A stretch of DNA of 34,554 bases from Sphingobium sp. Ant17 (GCF_000588875.1 NZ_JEMV01000045.1:1-34554); one strand, 5' to 3'; shown: positions 1 through 7,641, counted from the first letter of the stretch. Program-made: numbers and translations. The notes: generated from the sequence alone by a model not told the origin.

Positions 1-2
1 CC

Positions 3-463
3 CTTGAGGATCAGGCCGCTTTCCTGAAAAAGCCAGATTATATTCTGGCTCATCGGGGGCAAACGGACGGTCACGCCAAGAATTTCAGCATCTTCTTGCG
101 CCCTGGCGGACGCTTCGGGCTCACGCCATTCTACGACGTTCTCACGGCTCAGCCTGCGTTCGATGCGCGGCAGATCCAGAACAACAACTATAAGCTCGCG
201 ATGTCTGCGGGGCAACAGCCGCAAAATATCAGATTCTGAACATTGTCGGACGACATTTTCGTGGAAACCGCGAAGGGGGGCGGGGGCTGGGTCCTACTCT
301 CATCGGCAAGGTGTTCCGTGAGGTCATCCATATGGCAGAAAGAGCCCCTGAGCAGGCAATGTCCATGATGCCCGATGGGCTTGCCACAGCCACACATGCA
401 AGCATCATGAATGGCATGGAGGCCAGGCTGAGGGCATTGGAGCTTGGGCTCGCCGAAATCTGA
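3..463 (+). pseudogene. hipA: HipA-family toxin kinase, C-terminal remnant
   Basis: Reading from base 3 gives the C-terminal kinase lobe of a HipA-type serine/threonine kinase toxin: a TDGHAKNFSIFL block (the HipA catalytic-loop signature), then GGRFGLTPFYDVLTAQP and NNYKLAMSAG, all typical of the family. The open frame stops at 237-239. The family sequence continues in another frame as YQILNIVGRHF, then TLIGKVFREVI and ending GMEARLRALELGLAEI before a stop at 461-463. An extra C near 213 and an extra A near 226 explain the shift exactly, because removing both restores one frame. The first part of the gene lies outside the window. HipA phosphorylates glutamyl-tRNA synthetase in studied cases; this copy should be inactive. 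No hipB is visible. Family assignment is confident and inactivation likely. Confidence 0.8.
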
Positions 464-585
464 GCCACATCTGAAGGGCAACCGCTTGCTGACGGAGCCA
501 TCAAGATGACTGCCCTGGGTGTATCGCAAGTCGGCATCAATTTACCGGGAAGGCCCTGAGCGGCGACCACTGACACATAGTCAAT

Positions 586-625
586 TGCCACTTGGCAGCT
601 TATTGTTTAATTCTGCCATATGGCC
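586..625 (+). promoter_or_regulatory. Paired palindromic operator upstream of dead antitoxin copy
   Basis: Two palindromes of the form TGCCA-NN-TGGC(A/C) lie 28 bases apart, start to start, at 586-597 (TGCCACTTGGCA) and 614-625 (TGCCATATGGCC). The same 28-base spacing recurs upstream of the intact antitoxin gene at 1028 and 1056. Xre-type antitoxins commonly autorepress through such palindromes, so these are probably relic operator sites. The second palindrome now overlaps the ATG at 620. Confidence 0.6.
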
Positions 626-937
626 ATCCTGCAACCTATTGAGACAGCTCCGGCTCCGTTCCGGCAGGAACGTGTCACGCAAGAAGAAGTTAGGCCGATG
701 TTTCGCGCGGCTCTCAATCTGTTTGCCAGATGGGGTATCACCGATGAGTAGGCTGCCGTTCTTACCGATATGCCGGTGCGCAGCTTGGCGCATGTCGAAA
801 GCAACGATGTCCGGCGCGCCTATCTGCGCGGAGAGCATTGGAATGAGCGGGTGAAGATGATGCAATATTGGAGCGATTATCTCGACCAGCTCCGAGCGGC
901 TGAAAAGGTTATCAAAGCGAAATTTGGGCGGCGGTGA
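620..937 (+). pseudogene. Decayed Xre/MbcA-type antitoxin joined to a P4-type integrase tail
   Basis: The first 50 or so codons match the intact antitoxin gene at 1074 closely: LQPIETAPAPFR, MFRAALNLFARWGITDE and LTDMPVRS appear in both. An in-frame TAG at 749-751 sits where the intact gene has a Gln codon. After about base 778 the antitoxin sequence stops and the same frame continues as NDVRRAYLRGEHWNERVKMM followed by a WSDYLDQLR block. That block resembles the C-terminal end of P4-type tyrosine integrases, so the gene is a recombinant scar. Compared with the intact copy, about 12 bases just before the ATG, which hold the Shine-Dalgarno sequence there, are missing. Antitoxin homology is certain from the internal comparison; the integrase assignment rests on motif memory. 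Confidence 0.75.
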
Positions 938-1020
938 CGAAGCAAGAGTGAATGGGAATGCCGATTGGCTTATACGCCTTACCCCGTGCGCAGCTTCTAT
1001 GCGAATTAGCACATAGTAGT

Positions 1021-1060
1021 TTGATATTGCCATTTGGCATTTATTTCATATATGATGCCA
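1021..1060 (+). promoter_or_regulatory. Promoter/operator of the Xre-RES toxin-antitoxin operon
   Basis: A perfect 12-base palindrome TGCCATTTGGCA (1028-1039) and a second half-site TGCCA (1056-1060) lie just before the antitoxin gene. A TTGATA at 1021-1026 and a TTCATA at 1045-1050 could serve as -35 and -10 elements with an 18-base spacer, placing the palindrome inside the promoter. A strong GGAGG (1064-1068) precedes the ATG at 1074. The layout fits autorepression by the antitoxin; the promoter boxes are inferred. Confidence 0.55.
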
Positions 1061-1073
1061 TACGGAGGCGATT

Positions 1074-1487
1074 ATGAGCATGTTGCAACCCATCGAGACG
1101 GTTCCAGCTCCGTTCCGGCCTGAGCCTGTCACGCAGGATGAAGGCGGCGCGATGTTTCGTGCGGCCCTCAATCTTTTCGCCAAGTGGGGTGTCACGGACG
1201 AGCAGGCCGCTATGCTGACCGATATGCCTTTGCGCAGCTTCCGTCGGTGGAAGGCCGAAGGGCCGGGCCGCATCTCGCGTGACGGCCTTGCGCGCCTGTC
1301 CAACCTGATGGGCATCCACAAGGCCTTGCGGATCATCTTTCAGGAGCCACATCGCGGCTATGACTGGATCAAGGCGCCCAACGCCGCCTTCGATGGCGCG
1401 AGCGCGCTGTCCGTCATGCTGGGCGGCGAACTGACCGACATCATGCGCGTGCGGCGCTATCTGGACGCGGAGCGCGGCGGCTGGTGA
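1074..1487 (+). CDS. Xre/MbcA/ParS-family antitoxin of a RES toxin-antitoxin pair
   Basis: A 137-residue protein with an N-terminal helix-turn-helix region (about residues 20-70, including LTDMPLRSFRRWK) and a C-terminal MbcA/ParS/Xre toxin-binding domain (about 75-135, with IHKALRIIF, DWIKAPNAAFDG and a terminal VRRYLDAERGGW). This C-terminal block is the hallmark of antitoxins that plug the active site of RES toxins. The stop overlaps the start of the RES gene by four bases (GTGA), so the pair should be translationally coupled. The start is chosen for the strong GGAGG upstream. It probably represses its own promoter through the TGCCA palindromes. Family and role are well supported; activity is not shown. 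Confidence 0.9.
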   Translation: MSMLQPIETVPAPFRPEPVTQDEGGAMFRAALNLFAKWGVTDEQAAMLTDMPLRSFRRWKAEGPGRISRDGLARLSNLMGIHKALRIIFQEPHRGYDWIKAPNAAFDGASALSVMLGGELTDIMRVRRYLDAERGGW

Positions 1488-2206
1488 CGGCGACTAATGG
1501 TCCGCCGGTCAACAGGGTCGAATGGGAGGGTGCGGTCAGGATCATCCGCAGCATCTATCCGCCCATTGATCTGTTCGAGGACATTGCGGACCCTGCCGAC
1601 TGGCCCCTTCTCATCTCCGCCGAGCAGAAGACGAACCCGCGGATCATGACGTCGGTCGGCAATATCGATCTCGTCCCTCCAGCGCGACGGGTCGGCGGCG
1701 TTGGTGCCTCCTATCTCATGGCGTCATTCACTCATGTCAGTCCCGATCGACCAAGCCGGTTCTCCGCCGGACATCATGGCGTGCTCTATGTTGCGCGCAG
1801 TTATGAAACCGCGCTGTTCGAGACCATCCATCATCATGCGCGCTTCATGGCCCGAACGGCCGAGCCTGCCGGATGGACATCGCAGTTTCGGGAGATCATT
1901 CTGAAGGTCGATGCCGATTTGCATGATCTCAGAGCGCATGCAGAGGCATTCGGCCCTTGCCTCGATCCCGACAGCTACGAAGCGGCGCAGCAGTTCGCCG
2001 CGACGCTGCGCCGTTCAGGCTCGGACGGTATTGCCTATCCAAGCGTCCGGCAGGCCGGTGGCGAGTGCGTCGCGCTATTCTATCCGGACTGCGCCTCGAG
2101 CCCTGTTCAGGGTCGGCATCTCGACTATCACTGGAACGGCAAGCGGGTCGATCTTGTTCGGGACGCAGGAAGCGGCGCTGTGTTCAGGGTGGTAGAGGGC
2201 GCATGA
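1484..2206 (+). CDS. RES-domain toxin (NAD+-degrading type)
   Basis: A 240-residue RES-domain protein starting at GTG within the antitoxin stop. The family is named for conserved Arg, Glu and Ser residues. Visible candidates are the early Arg in RIIRSIYP (R19/R22), the Glu in ARSYETALFE (about E113) and the Ser in GIAYPSVR (about S187). RES toxins such as MbcT consume NAD+ and arrest growth when the antitoxin is lost. Length and domain layout look complete and no frame break is seen, so this TA pair is probably functional, in contrast to the dead copies just upstream. Immediate linkage to an exonuclease gene 16 bases downstream suggests one transcript. NAD+ degradation is known for the family and inferred here. 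Confidence 0.9.
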   Translation: MTATNGPPVNRVEWEGAVRIIRSIYPPIDLFEDIADPADWPLLISAEQKTNPRIMTSVGNIDLVPPARRVGGVGASYLMASFTHVSPDRPSRFSAGHHGVLYVARSYETALFETIHHHARFMARTAEPAGWTSQFREIILKVDADLHDLRAHAEAFGPCLDPDSYEAAQQFAATLRRSGSDGIAYPSVRQAGGECVALFYPDCASSPVQGRHLDYHWNGKRVDLVRDAGSGAVFRVVEGA

Positions 2207-2222
2207 GCGGAGCCGCCGCCAG

Positions 2223-3101
2223 ATGAACGACACTGCAAGCGATCGCCACGCGCAGGCGGCCCGCCTGCTGGGCACGCATCCAGATTATCGGGTGCAGCGG
2301 CGCCTAGGCCCCATCACGCATTTCCATGCAGCAAGTCCTGCGGCCTCCAGCCGTATCGGGGTTGTGATTGATGTGGAGACGACCGGGCTCGACCGAGAGA
2401 CCGATCGGATCATCGAACTCGCGATCCAGCGTTTCCGGTTCGATGAGCGTGGACGGATCACCCAGGTCGGGGTTCCTCGGGTCTGGCGCGAAGATCCAGG
2501 CATGCCGATCGATCCGAAAATCACCAGCCTGACCGGCCTTACCGATGCGGACGTGGCGGAGCAGCAGATCGATGAATCGGCTGCGGTGGGCATTCTCTCC
2601 TCCGCCAACCTCATCGTCGCGCACAATGCGGCCTTCGACAGACCGTTCGTGGATCGCCGCCTGCCTGCCATCGCCGGCAAGCCCTGGGCCTGCTCGATGG
2701 TTGAGCTGGATTGGCTTGGGCTCGGATTTGAGGGGCGGGCCCTTGCCCATCTCGTTTCGCAATGCGGCTGGTTTTATGAAGGGCACAGGGCCGAGAATGA
2801 CATCCTGGCGCTTCTGTACCTGCTCTCTCACGGCCTGCCGGACGGAGAGACGATCCTGGCAAAACTGATCGCCTGCTCGGAACAGCAAACCTACAGGGTG
2901 AATGCCATCGACGCGCCTTTCGATTCCAAGGGCCGGCTGAAATCTCGCGGATATCGCTGGGATGCCACCATGCGTTTCTGGTGGAAGAGCATCGCAGAGC
3001 TGGACCGCGACGCTGAACGCGCCTGGCTGCTAAGCGACGTCTATGGCGGATATGGGGAACCCGCCTTCCTCTCCATCACGGCGTGTGAGCGGCATCGCTG
3101 A
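2223..3101 (+). CDS. DEDDh 3'-5' exonuclease (DnaQ-like) with C-terminal extension
   Basis: A 292-residue protein. Residues about 46-205 form a DnaQ/RNase T-type exonuclease: motif I DVETTG (D50, E52), motif II HNAAFDRPF (D139), and motif III HRAEND (H188, D193), so all DEDDh metal ligands are present. It should remove nucleotides from 3' ends of DNA or RNA. Residues about 225-292 form a separate small domain with LKSRGYRWDATMRFWW, a block I have seen attached to exonucleases of mobile elements but cannot name. The start is 17 bases after the RES toxin stop with only a weak ribosome site, suggesting coupling to the TA operon. It is not the replicative epsilon subunit, whose context and length differ. 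Its substrate cannot be told. Confidence 0.85.
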   Translation: MNDTASDRHAQAARLLGTHPDYRVQRRLGPITHFHAASPAASSRIGVVIDVETTGLDRETDRIIELAIQRFRFDERGRITQVGVPRVWREDPGMPIDPKITSLTGLTDADVAEQQIDESAAVGILSSANLIVAHNAAFDRPFVDRRLPAIAGKPWACSMVELDWLGLGFEGRALAHLVSQCGWFYEGHRAENDILALLYLLSHGLPDGETILAKLIACSEQQTYRVNAIDAPFDSKGRLKSRGYRWDATMRFWWKSIAELDRDAERAWLLSDVYGGYGEPAFLSITACERHR

Positions 3102-3187
3102 CTTCCCGATCATCAGTAGCAACGGGACATTGCGCACGGACTCAGAGAATCTGGATCAGGCTCACTGGTCCCTGAGCTTGCCTGCTA

Positions 3188-3523
3188 TCATGCCGCCCAA
3201 CGATCAAGCTCGGGAAACAACGGTACGGCTGGCGGCAGGCCGGGCTCCACCACATTCGCGTCGAACGTCGCGACAGTCAGCCATTCGACGCGCCATTCGA
3301 CCTGGGCAGCATTGCCTTCGAATCGGACAATGCCAGCGCCGTCGCGCGCTACCTCCCATCGACACTGCATCGCTTCATCAAAATAGCCCATGAGCAAAGT
3401 GCCATCGCTCAGACCCACCAGAAACCGCTCATCTTCGTCATAGGGCACCGTCAGCACCGTCTCTACATCGCCAGAGACCCGCAGGCGTACGCTATCTGGA
3501 ATTGGGGTGATCGAAACGCACAT
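3188..3523 (-). CDS. Small hypothetical protein
   Basis: A 111-residue protein starting MCVSITPIPDSVRLRV; the AGAGG eight bases before this ATG favours it over the upstream ATG, which would give 140 residues. It is acidic and probably mostly beta: alternating hydrophobic strands such as FLVGLSDGTLLMGYF, followed by WEVARDGAGIVRF and VEWRVEWLTVATF. No signal peptide, membrane segment or catalytic motif is visible and I do not recognise the family. It faces the exonuclease gene tail to tail and is divergent from the 25-residue membrane peptide gene at 3589. The 65 bases between 3523 and 3589 must hold both promoters. Confidence 0.6.
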   Translation of the reverse strand: MCVSITPIPDSVRLRVSGDVETVLTVPYDEDERFLVGLSDGTLLMGYFDEAMQCRWEVARDGAGIVRFEGNAAQVEWRVEWLTVATFDANVVEPGLPPAVPLFPELDRWAA

Positions 3524-3588
3524 CGCAAAATCCCTCTTTCCTACATGAGAACATATAGCGAACATACCGAGCAGGAAAGGAGTCGGCA

Positions 3589-3666
3589 ATGGTGATAATC
3601 GACGGATCATTTCTTCTCGGAATCGCGGCGGTGCTGACCAGCATCGCGACTTTGTGGCGCAGCTAA
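3589..3666 (+). CDS. Very small membrane peptide (25 residues)
   Basis: ATG at 3589 is preceded by a strong ribosome-binding site (AAGGAG, about 7 bases upstream). It encodes MVIIDGSFLLGIAAVLTSIA followed by TLWRS and a stop. This is a single hydrophobic stretch long enough to cross the membrane with a positively charged end, like many phage or mobile-element micro-proteins and like type I toxin peptides. It is divergent from the hypothetical gene at 3188-3523. Only the ribosome site and the hydrophobic pattern support it; function is unknown. Confidence 0.5.
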   Translation: MVIIDGSFLLGIAAVLTSIATLWRS

Positions 3667-3832
3667 AAGGGCGGAAATAAGGATCAGGGGCGGTCCGACT
3701 CGCCGCTCAACGACGAGATCGGGCCGTCGCCGGTTCAGGCTGTCTCATTCGGCGTGCCTATTGCCGGACGATCTAGGTTCGAGCGCAACCGCGCCGTCAC
3801 CGGCGCGTTCGATCCACCCAAGGAGAGAATAT

Positions 3833-4057
3833 ATGACACATCGGCCTTCCGTGCCCCCAGGCAGCACGGCACCCTATCCCGCACACACAGCGCCGCATGC
3901 CGAAAGCATACAGGCAGATGCGCTTTCGACCGAGGCGAGCGAAGTCGAACATGACACCAGGCTATCAGGCCCAGTGAAAATCCTGGGTGCCGCTGTTGGG
4001 ATCGGTTCCGCCGCCATTGTCGCGGCGCTGCTCTATGCGCGGCAGCGAAGGGACTGA
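3833..4057 (+). CDS. Small tail-anchored membrane protein
   Basis: A 74-residue protein starting at the ATG at 3833, seven bases after a perfect AAGGAGA; an upstream ATG would add 24 residues with no ribosome site. The N-terminal 45 residues are polar and rich in Pro, His, Ser and Ala (THRPSVPPGSTAPYPAHTAP). Residues about 49-68 (VKILGAAVGIGSAAIVAALL) form one transmembrane helix followed by a basic end, YARQRRD. This suggests a protein anchored by its C-terminus with a short positive tail inside. I do not recognise a family. It converges on the minus-strand gene ending at 4064. Confidence 0.6.
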   Translation: MTHRPSVPPGSTAPYPAHTAPHAESIQADALSTEASEVEHDTRLSGPVKILGAAVGIGSAAIVAALLYARQRRD

Positions 4058-4063
4058 TGAAGG

Positions 4064-5170
4064 CTAACATCGGCCTGACCTTTGCTGCTGCGCGCGCCAG
4101 GCCTTTGATCGGATTTCTTGTCGAGCAGCAGGCGTTCGCCCTGTTGTTGGACGGTCACCTTGATCAGTCCGGACATGAGACGCAGCATGGCTAGGCAGTT
4201 GCAGGGTCACCCACAGGCGTGTGTCTTGCGCATCAATCATGCAGGGCACCTCCACGCCCATGGTCGCGACGGTGAGAGACAATTGAACCTGGCTAGGCCA
4301 ACTGTGGTGATGGTGACCGCGCGGCCGGGAATGGGGGAGGCGAGCTTGCCTATAGGCGGCCTGGCTGCCGCCTGCGCCCGGACCCAGCACGTCGATCGCG
4401 CCAGCGAACAGCGACATCTTGGTCGTGGTGATGTCGATCCCGGCGAACTTCGCACCAAGCGCGGCCTCAGCGATCGCGCCGCTTGCTCGCAGCCCGGCCG
4501 TCGCCTCGGCGATGCTGCCGGCGGCGAGGTGCAGCGCCTCGAACTGCTTGCGATATTTGTCGCCAATACCGAGCAATGCGGCATAGTCGCGCGCGTTCGT
4601 GCCGGTCAGCGCGTCGGCCCAATGCTGCGACCGCGACAAGGCGCCGAGCGCCGTCCGGTTGATGTCGAGCGCCGCCCGCATGCTGGCCGAAAGCCCAGTA
4701 TAGGGTTCGGTCAGCTTCTTCATCGCCTCGGAAATGCGATCGTCGAGCAGATTGCCGAAGCGGTGCCCGTCGAGCAGCGACAGCTTCGCCGCCGTGCTGT
4801 GCGCAATGCCGAAAGCGGTGGTATCCACCCGCCCGATCTTGCCCATCGCTTCCTCGATGGCGCTGCGCATCGGCCCGAATTTCTCGAAAGGATCGGGCAG
4901 GCTAAGCGTTTTGATCTTGAGCTGGTCGAAGGCGGACCCCGCCTTAAGGAGAGGATCGAGCGCGGTGATCTTGCCGCTGGCGATCGCCATCGCCTTTTCC
5001 ATTTCGGGCGAATAGAGGCCGCGCGCCGTGCGACTGAGGCGATCGTCGCCAAGCACGCCGATCGCGGTGAGCTTGTCGATCGAGCGCTGGGTTTCCAGCG
5101 CGCGGTCAATGGCGCTACCAGTGCCGAAGCCCGCCGCTAGATCGGCGAGTGATTTCCCTGATCCGGTCAT
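4064..5170 (-). CDS. Hypothetical helical protein with scrambled C-terminus
   Basis: A 368-residue frame. Residues 1 to about 270 look like a genuine long helical protein: MTGSGKSLADLAAGFGTG, then repeated amphipathic stretches rich in Ala, Leu, Glu and Lys without Cys or catalytic motifs. After about residue 275 (near base 4345) the composition changes abruptly to HSRPRGHHHHSWPSQ. Plausible protein sequence appears instead in the neighbouring frame (PGRAVTITTVGLARF), then returns (SLTVATMGVEVPCMIDAQDT), then moves out again (AMLRLMSGLIKVTVQQQGER). So the 3' 270 bases seem to be a different, frameshifted coding remnant fused on. The natural C-terminus of the helical protein is therefore probably lost. 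Neither part belongs to a family I recognise. Confidence 0.55.
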   Translation of the reverse strand: MTGSGKSLADLAAGFGTGSAIDRALETQRSIDKLTAIGVLGDDRLSRTARGLYSPEMEKAMAIASGKITALDPLLKAGSAFDQLKIKTLSLPDPFEKFGPMRSAIEEAMGKIGRVDTTAFGIAHSTAAKLSLLDGHRFGNLLDDRISEAMKKLTEPYTGLSASMRAALDINRTALGALSRSQHWADALTGTNARDYAALLGIGDKYRKQFEALHLAAGSIAEATAGLRASGAIAEAALGAKFAGIDITTTKMSLFAGAIDVLGPGAGGSQAAYRQARLPHSRPRGHHHHSWPSQVQLSLTVATMGVEVPCMIDAQDTRLWVTLQLPSHAASHVRTDQGDRPTTGRTPAARQEIRSKAWRAQQQRSGRC

Positions 5171-5997
5171 GGCTGTCCCGCCCTCTTGTCCGTTTGCGCC
5201 TCAATATAGGAAGCGCACCCGAACCTTACACCTGACGTCATGACGGAATTTGTTCCGGAGCAAAGCCGGCCACCCCGCAAAGGGCGGCCGCCCCTGCTAT
5301 GACCTCCGATGGAAGCCCACCATCGTCACCGCGCGTAAGGGAAATGGCACGGTGACGCGAGACATTGACCGGCATGCATGCAGCGCTACCGTTCAAGTCC
5401 CTAGATGCGCGGGCCGGACAAAGCCGAGCACTTATATATACTGGCCTTACGCGGATCAAGAATACGATCGCGGGCAGTCAACTTACGATCGTAAGCTCGT
5501 CACCAGACTTCTTGGATTTCGGGAGAACGTGGCCCAATTTCCATGACGTTTCAGCCGAAGGCAAGACCGGTTTCGGCGTTAGCGGACGCTGATGCGACGG
5601 TCGCAGGATGGCTTGAACTGGTCGGAGGCAGAAGGAACCGGACCGTCTGCATCTTGAGATCCGTTTCCGACGGCTGAACGACCGACAAGGGTCGGTTTTG
5701 CTGAGGGCGGACGCCGGATCGTGGGACAAAACCGCCGGTCGGGACCGCAGCGGGTAGCGTCCGGTTACGCCAAAACCAGCCATTTATTGAACCGAGTATG
5801 CCCTCTCACCTTCGGCTAGGCCGGCGGACGGTTCTGGAGGGTCTCGTTTCGGGCAGTCCAAGGAGCCGACGTTAATTCGGCAGGTGCCGAACATGCCTAA
5901 ATTTTGGAGTGCGCTACCGAAAGCAGCCGTCGCTGCTCATATCTGACACCGCCATTACGGATGATGGCGATAGCGAGGGGGCATTCCCTAGTCCGAA
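5171..5997 (-). other. Long stretch without a convincing gene
   Basis: About 830 bases separate two minus-strand genes. Open frames here are short, lack ribosome sites and look like chance. Three structures are visible: a perfect 14-base palindrome CTTACGATCGTAAG (5482-5495); a 213-base element with imperfect 24-base terminal inverted repeats (5567-5779); and inside it a small hairpin ACCGAC-AAGG-GTCGGT followed by TTT (5681-5699) that resembles a weak terminator. The promoter of the helical-protein gene should lie near 5171-5260, but I cannot place its boxes. Confidence 0.5.
5567..5779. repeat. MITE-like element with imperfect terminal inverted repeats
   Basis: Bases 5567-5590 and 5756-5779 are inverted repeats matching at 20 of 24 positions, enclosing about 165 bases with no coding capacity. 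A small hairpin with a short T run lies inside at 5681-5699. The arrangement resembles a miniature inverted-repeat element or a decayed insertion sequence. No target-site duplication is evident, so a structured intergenic repeat of another kind is possible. Confidence 0.4.
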
Positions 5998-7626
5998 CTA
6001 CGCGTCCGCAGGTACCTGGCAGGCTGAATAGTCCAGCGACCCGCGTATCTTGGGAAAGTAAGGTGCGGCATTCTGATCTGCGCGAACCGCGTTCGACGCA
6101 GGCGCCATCGGCCGCTCGGGATCGCAATGCCAGAAGACGGAAAGCCCGGGCAGGTCAACGACCAGCACACTTTCCCAAAAACGGCTTCCGGTCGCATCAA
6201 CCACAGTATGGCCCCGGATCAGTCGTTGGCAGGGGTCGGGATGCGCAGCCTGAGCGGGTTCCGAAAATTCTGTGACCCAGACATAGCGCGGAAATTCGGT
6301 GAGCATCAGCTCACGCGTCAAGCGTTCGGGTGCCGAATTACGAAGGGCCCTCGCTTTGTATTTCCAGCCGTAGGTGAGGTAAGTCCGAGCGACCAGTTGC
6401 CCCGCTGCCAAGGACGCATAGAAACTGGGGTCCACATCCCAATTTCCGCCGGTTCCGGTAACCTGCAGCGCGAGCGGGATGCGCTGCGCGCCAACTTGCT
6501 TGGCGAAATCCAGCGCGATCAGCTCGGCCACTTCTGCGGTCACAAACACCTTTTCAGGCAGGGCGACCATCAGGTATTTTACGTCATTGTCAAAGCAGAA
6601 AGGGTAGGTCGGAGTTGGGCCGCCCGCGAGCGGAAGGCTGCAATAGGAGCCACGCTGGTCATCGTTGACGAGGAAGCGAGACAAGAAATCGCCGGCGTTG
6701 GGGTGCGGGCCCAATGCGCTGATGTCGAGATTATCCTCCCGCTCAAATCCTACGGCGACAACGGCATGGCCAATCGCCGTTCCGGCCTGCTGCATACCGA
6801 GGATGACGGGTATCCCGGAGTCGACATAGCGCGACACAACATGTCGGGGGTTCACTGATTGCCAGACTTCGCCGCCGTTGGGGCTGTAATCCGGCGCATA
6901 CATCACCGGGTGCCGTCCCATCGACCGCAGCGCTCGGATCATATTGTCCGCTGTGAGGAAGTCTGACCCGGCGGGCAGAGAACGCGTGATGATATTGTCG
7001 GATGGATTGAGCGCATTCGCCGTGATTTCCGGCATTGAATACCAGGGCGCGCCGAAGCGATTATGAAAGTGCCTGCCCGACATCCAGATCACGGCCTGAG
7101 CGCAGGCGCCGATACGTGTATCTTGTTGCGTCAAGGGCATCGCCTCCACCGAAAGGTCCGCACCCATCACGTGGCACCGAAATTCGGAACGAACACCAAC
7201 CTCCTGCAGCGGACCGCTGGCTAGGGAGGCCGCGGAAATATGCGCGGAACTGACGGGAGCATGCAGGAGGGGGCGCAGGACAATGTTGCCCAAGTATGAT
7301 GTTTGAGCACCCTCCAGCAGCGCTACACGTTCTGGCGGCGCAAGGTCGGCCATCACCCCCGACACGTCAGACGCAAAAAAATGCACCCGTGAACAATGTT
7401 TGCGATACGGTCTGAACAGTGTTGAGTAGAACGCAGAATACGCGGCAGAGAAATCTCGGTCGATGTAATTCCGCTCGAGCAGGACAGATTGGGCTCCGCC
7501 TTCTCCACGAAGACGATCAATCAGATTTCCCAACAGGAGGTTGGGCCGCCCACCGTTCAACTGGCGGGCAAGATCTGTCCATTCCTGGTCGTTGGACGGC
7601 CTATAGACCGTGTATCCCGATCGCAT
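5998..7626 (-). CDS. Papain-fold (C39-like) cysteine peptidase, uncharacterised
   Basis: A 542-residue protein without signal peptide or clear membrane segment. The centre carries a cysteine-peptidase pattern: Gln168 and Cys175 in QQDTRIGACAQAVIW, His287 in GTAIGHAVVAVGF, and Asn321/Asp322 in FLVNDDQRG. Order and spacing match the Cys-His-Asp/Asn arrangement of C39/papain-like enzymes, where the His sits in a GH-hydrophobic-GF strand. The N-terminal 150 residues hold an aromatic-rich block, NYIDRDFSAAYSAFYSTLF, that I do not recognise, and the last 200 residues another unassigned domain. C39 peptidases usually mature secreted peptides, but no ABC transporter domain or neighbour is present, so a cytoplasmic or defence role is more likely. 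A 65-residue gene ends 15 bases upstream. Enzyme class is inferred from motifs only. Confidence 0.65.
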   Translation of the reverse strand: MRSGYTVYRPSNDQEWTDLARQLNGGRPNLLLGNLIDRLRGEGGAQSVLLERNYIDRDFSAAYSAFYSTLFRPYRKHCSRVHFFASDVSGVMADLAPPERVALLEGAQTSYLGNIVLRPLLHAPVSSAHISAASLASGPLQEVGVRSEFRCHVMGADLSVEAMPLTQQDTRIGACAQAVIWMSGRHFHNRFGAPWYSMPEITANALNPSDNIITRSLPAGSDFLTADNMIRALRSMGRHPVMYAPDYSPNGGEVWQSVNPRHVVSRYVDSGIPVILGMQQAGTAIGHAVVAVGFEREDNLDISALGPHPNAGDFLSRFLVNDDQRGSYCSLPLAGGPTPTYPFCFDNDVKYLMVALPEKVFVTAEVAELIALDFAKQVGAQRIPLALQVTGTGGNWDVDPSFYASLAAGQLVARTYLTYGWKYKARALRNSAPERLTRELMLTEFPRYVWVTEFSEPAQAAHPDPCQRLIRGHTVVDATGSRFWESVLVVDLPGLSVFWHCDPERPMAPASNAVRADQNAAPYFPKIRGSLDYSACQVPADA

Positions 7627-7641
7627 GCCCCAAAGATCGCG

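Noticed and set aside
4118..5140. A 340-codon plus-strand frame opposite the helical-protein gene
   Set aside because: Arg-rich shadow of the minus-strand gene, with no ribosome site and no recognisable domain.
6127..6858. A 243-codon plus-strand frame opposite the cysteine peptidase
   Set aside because: No ribosome site or domain; the minus strand carries the Cys/His peptidase motifs.
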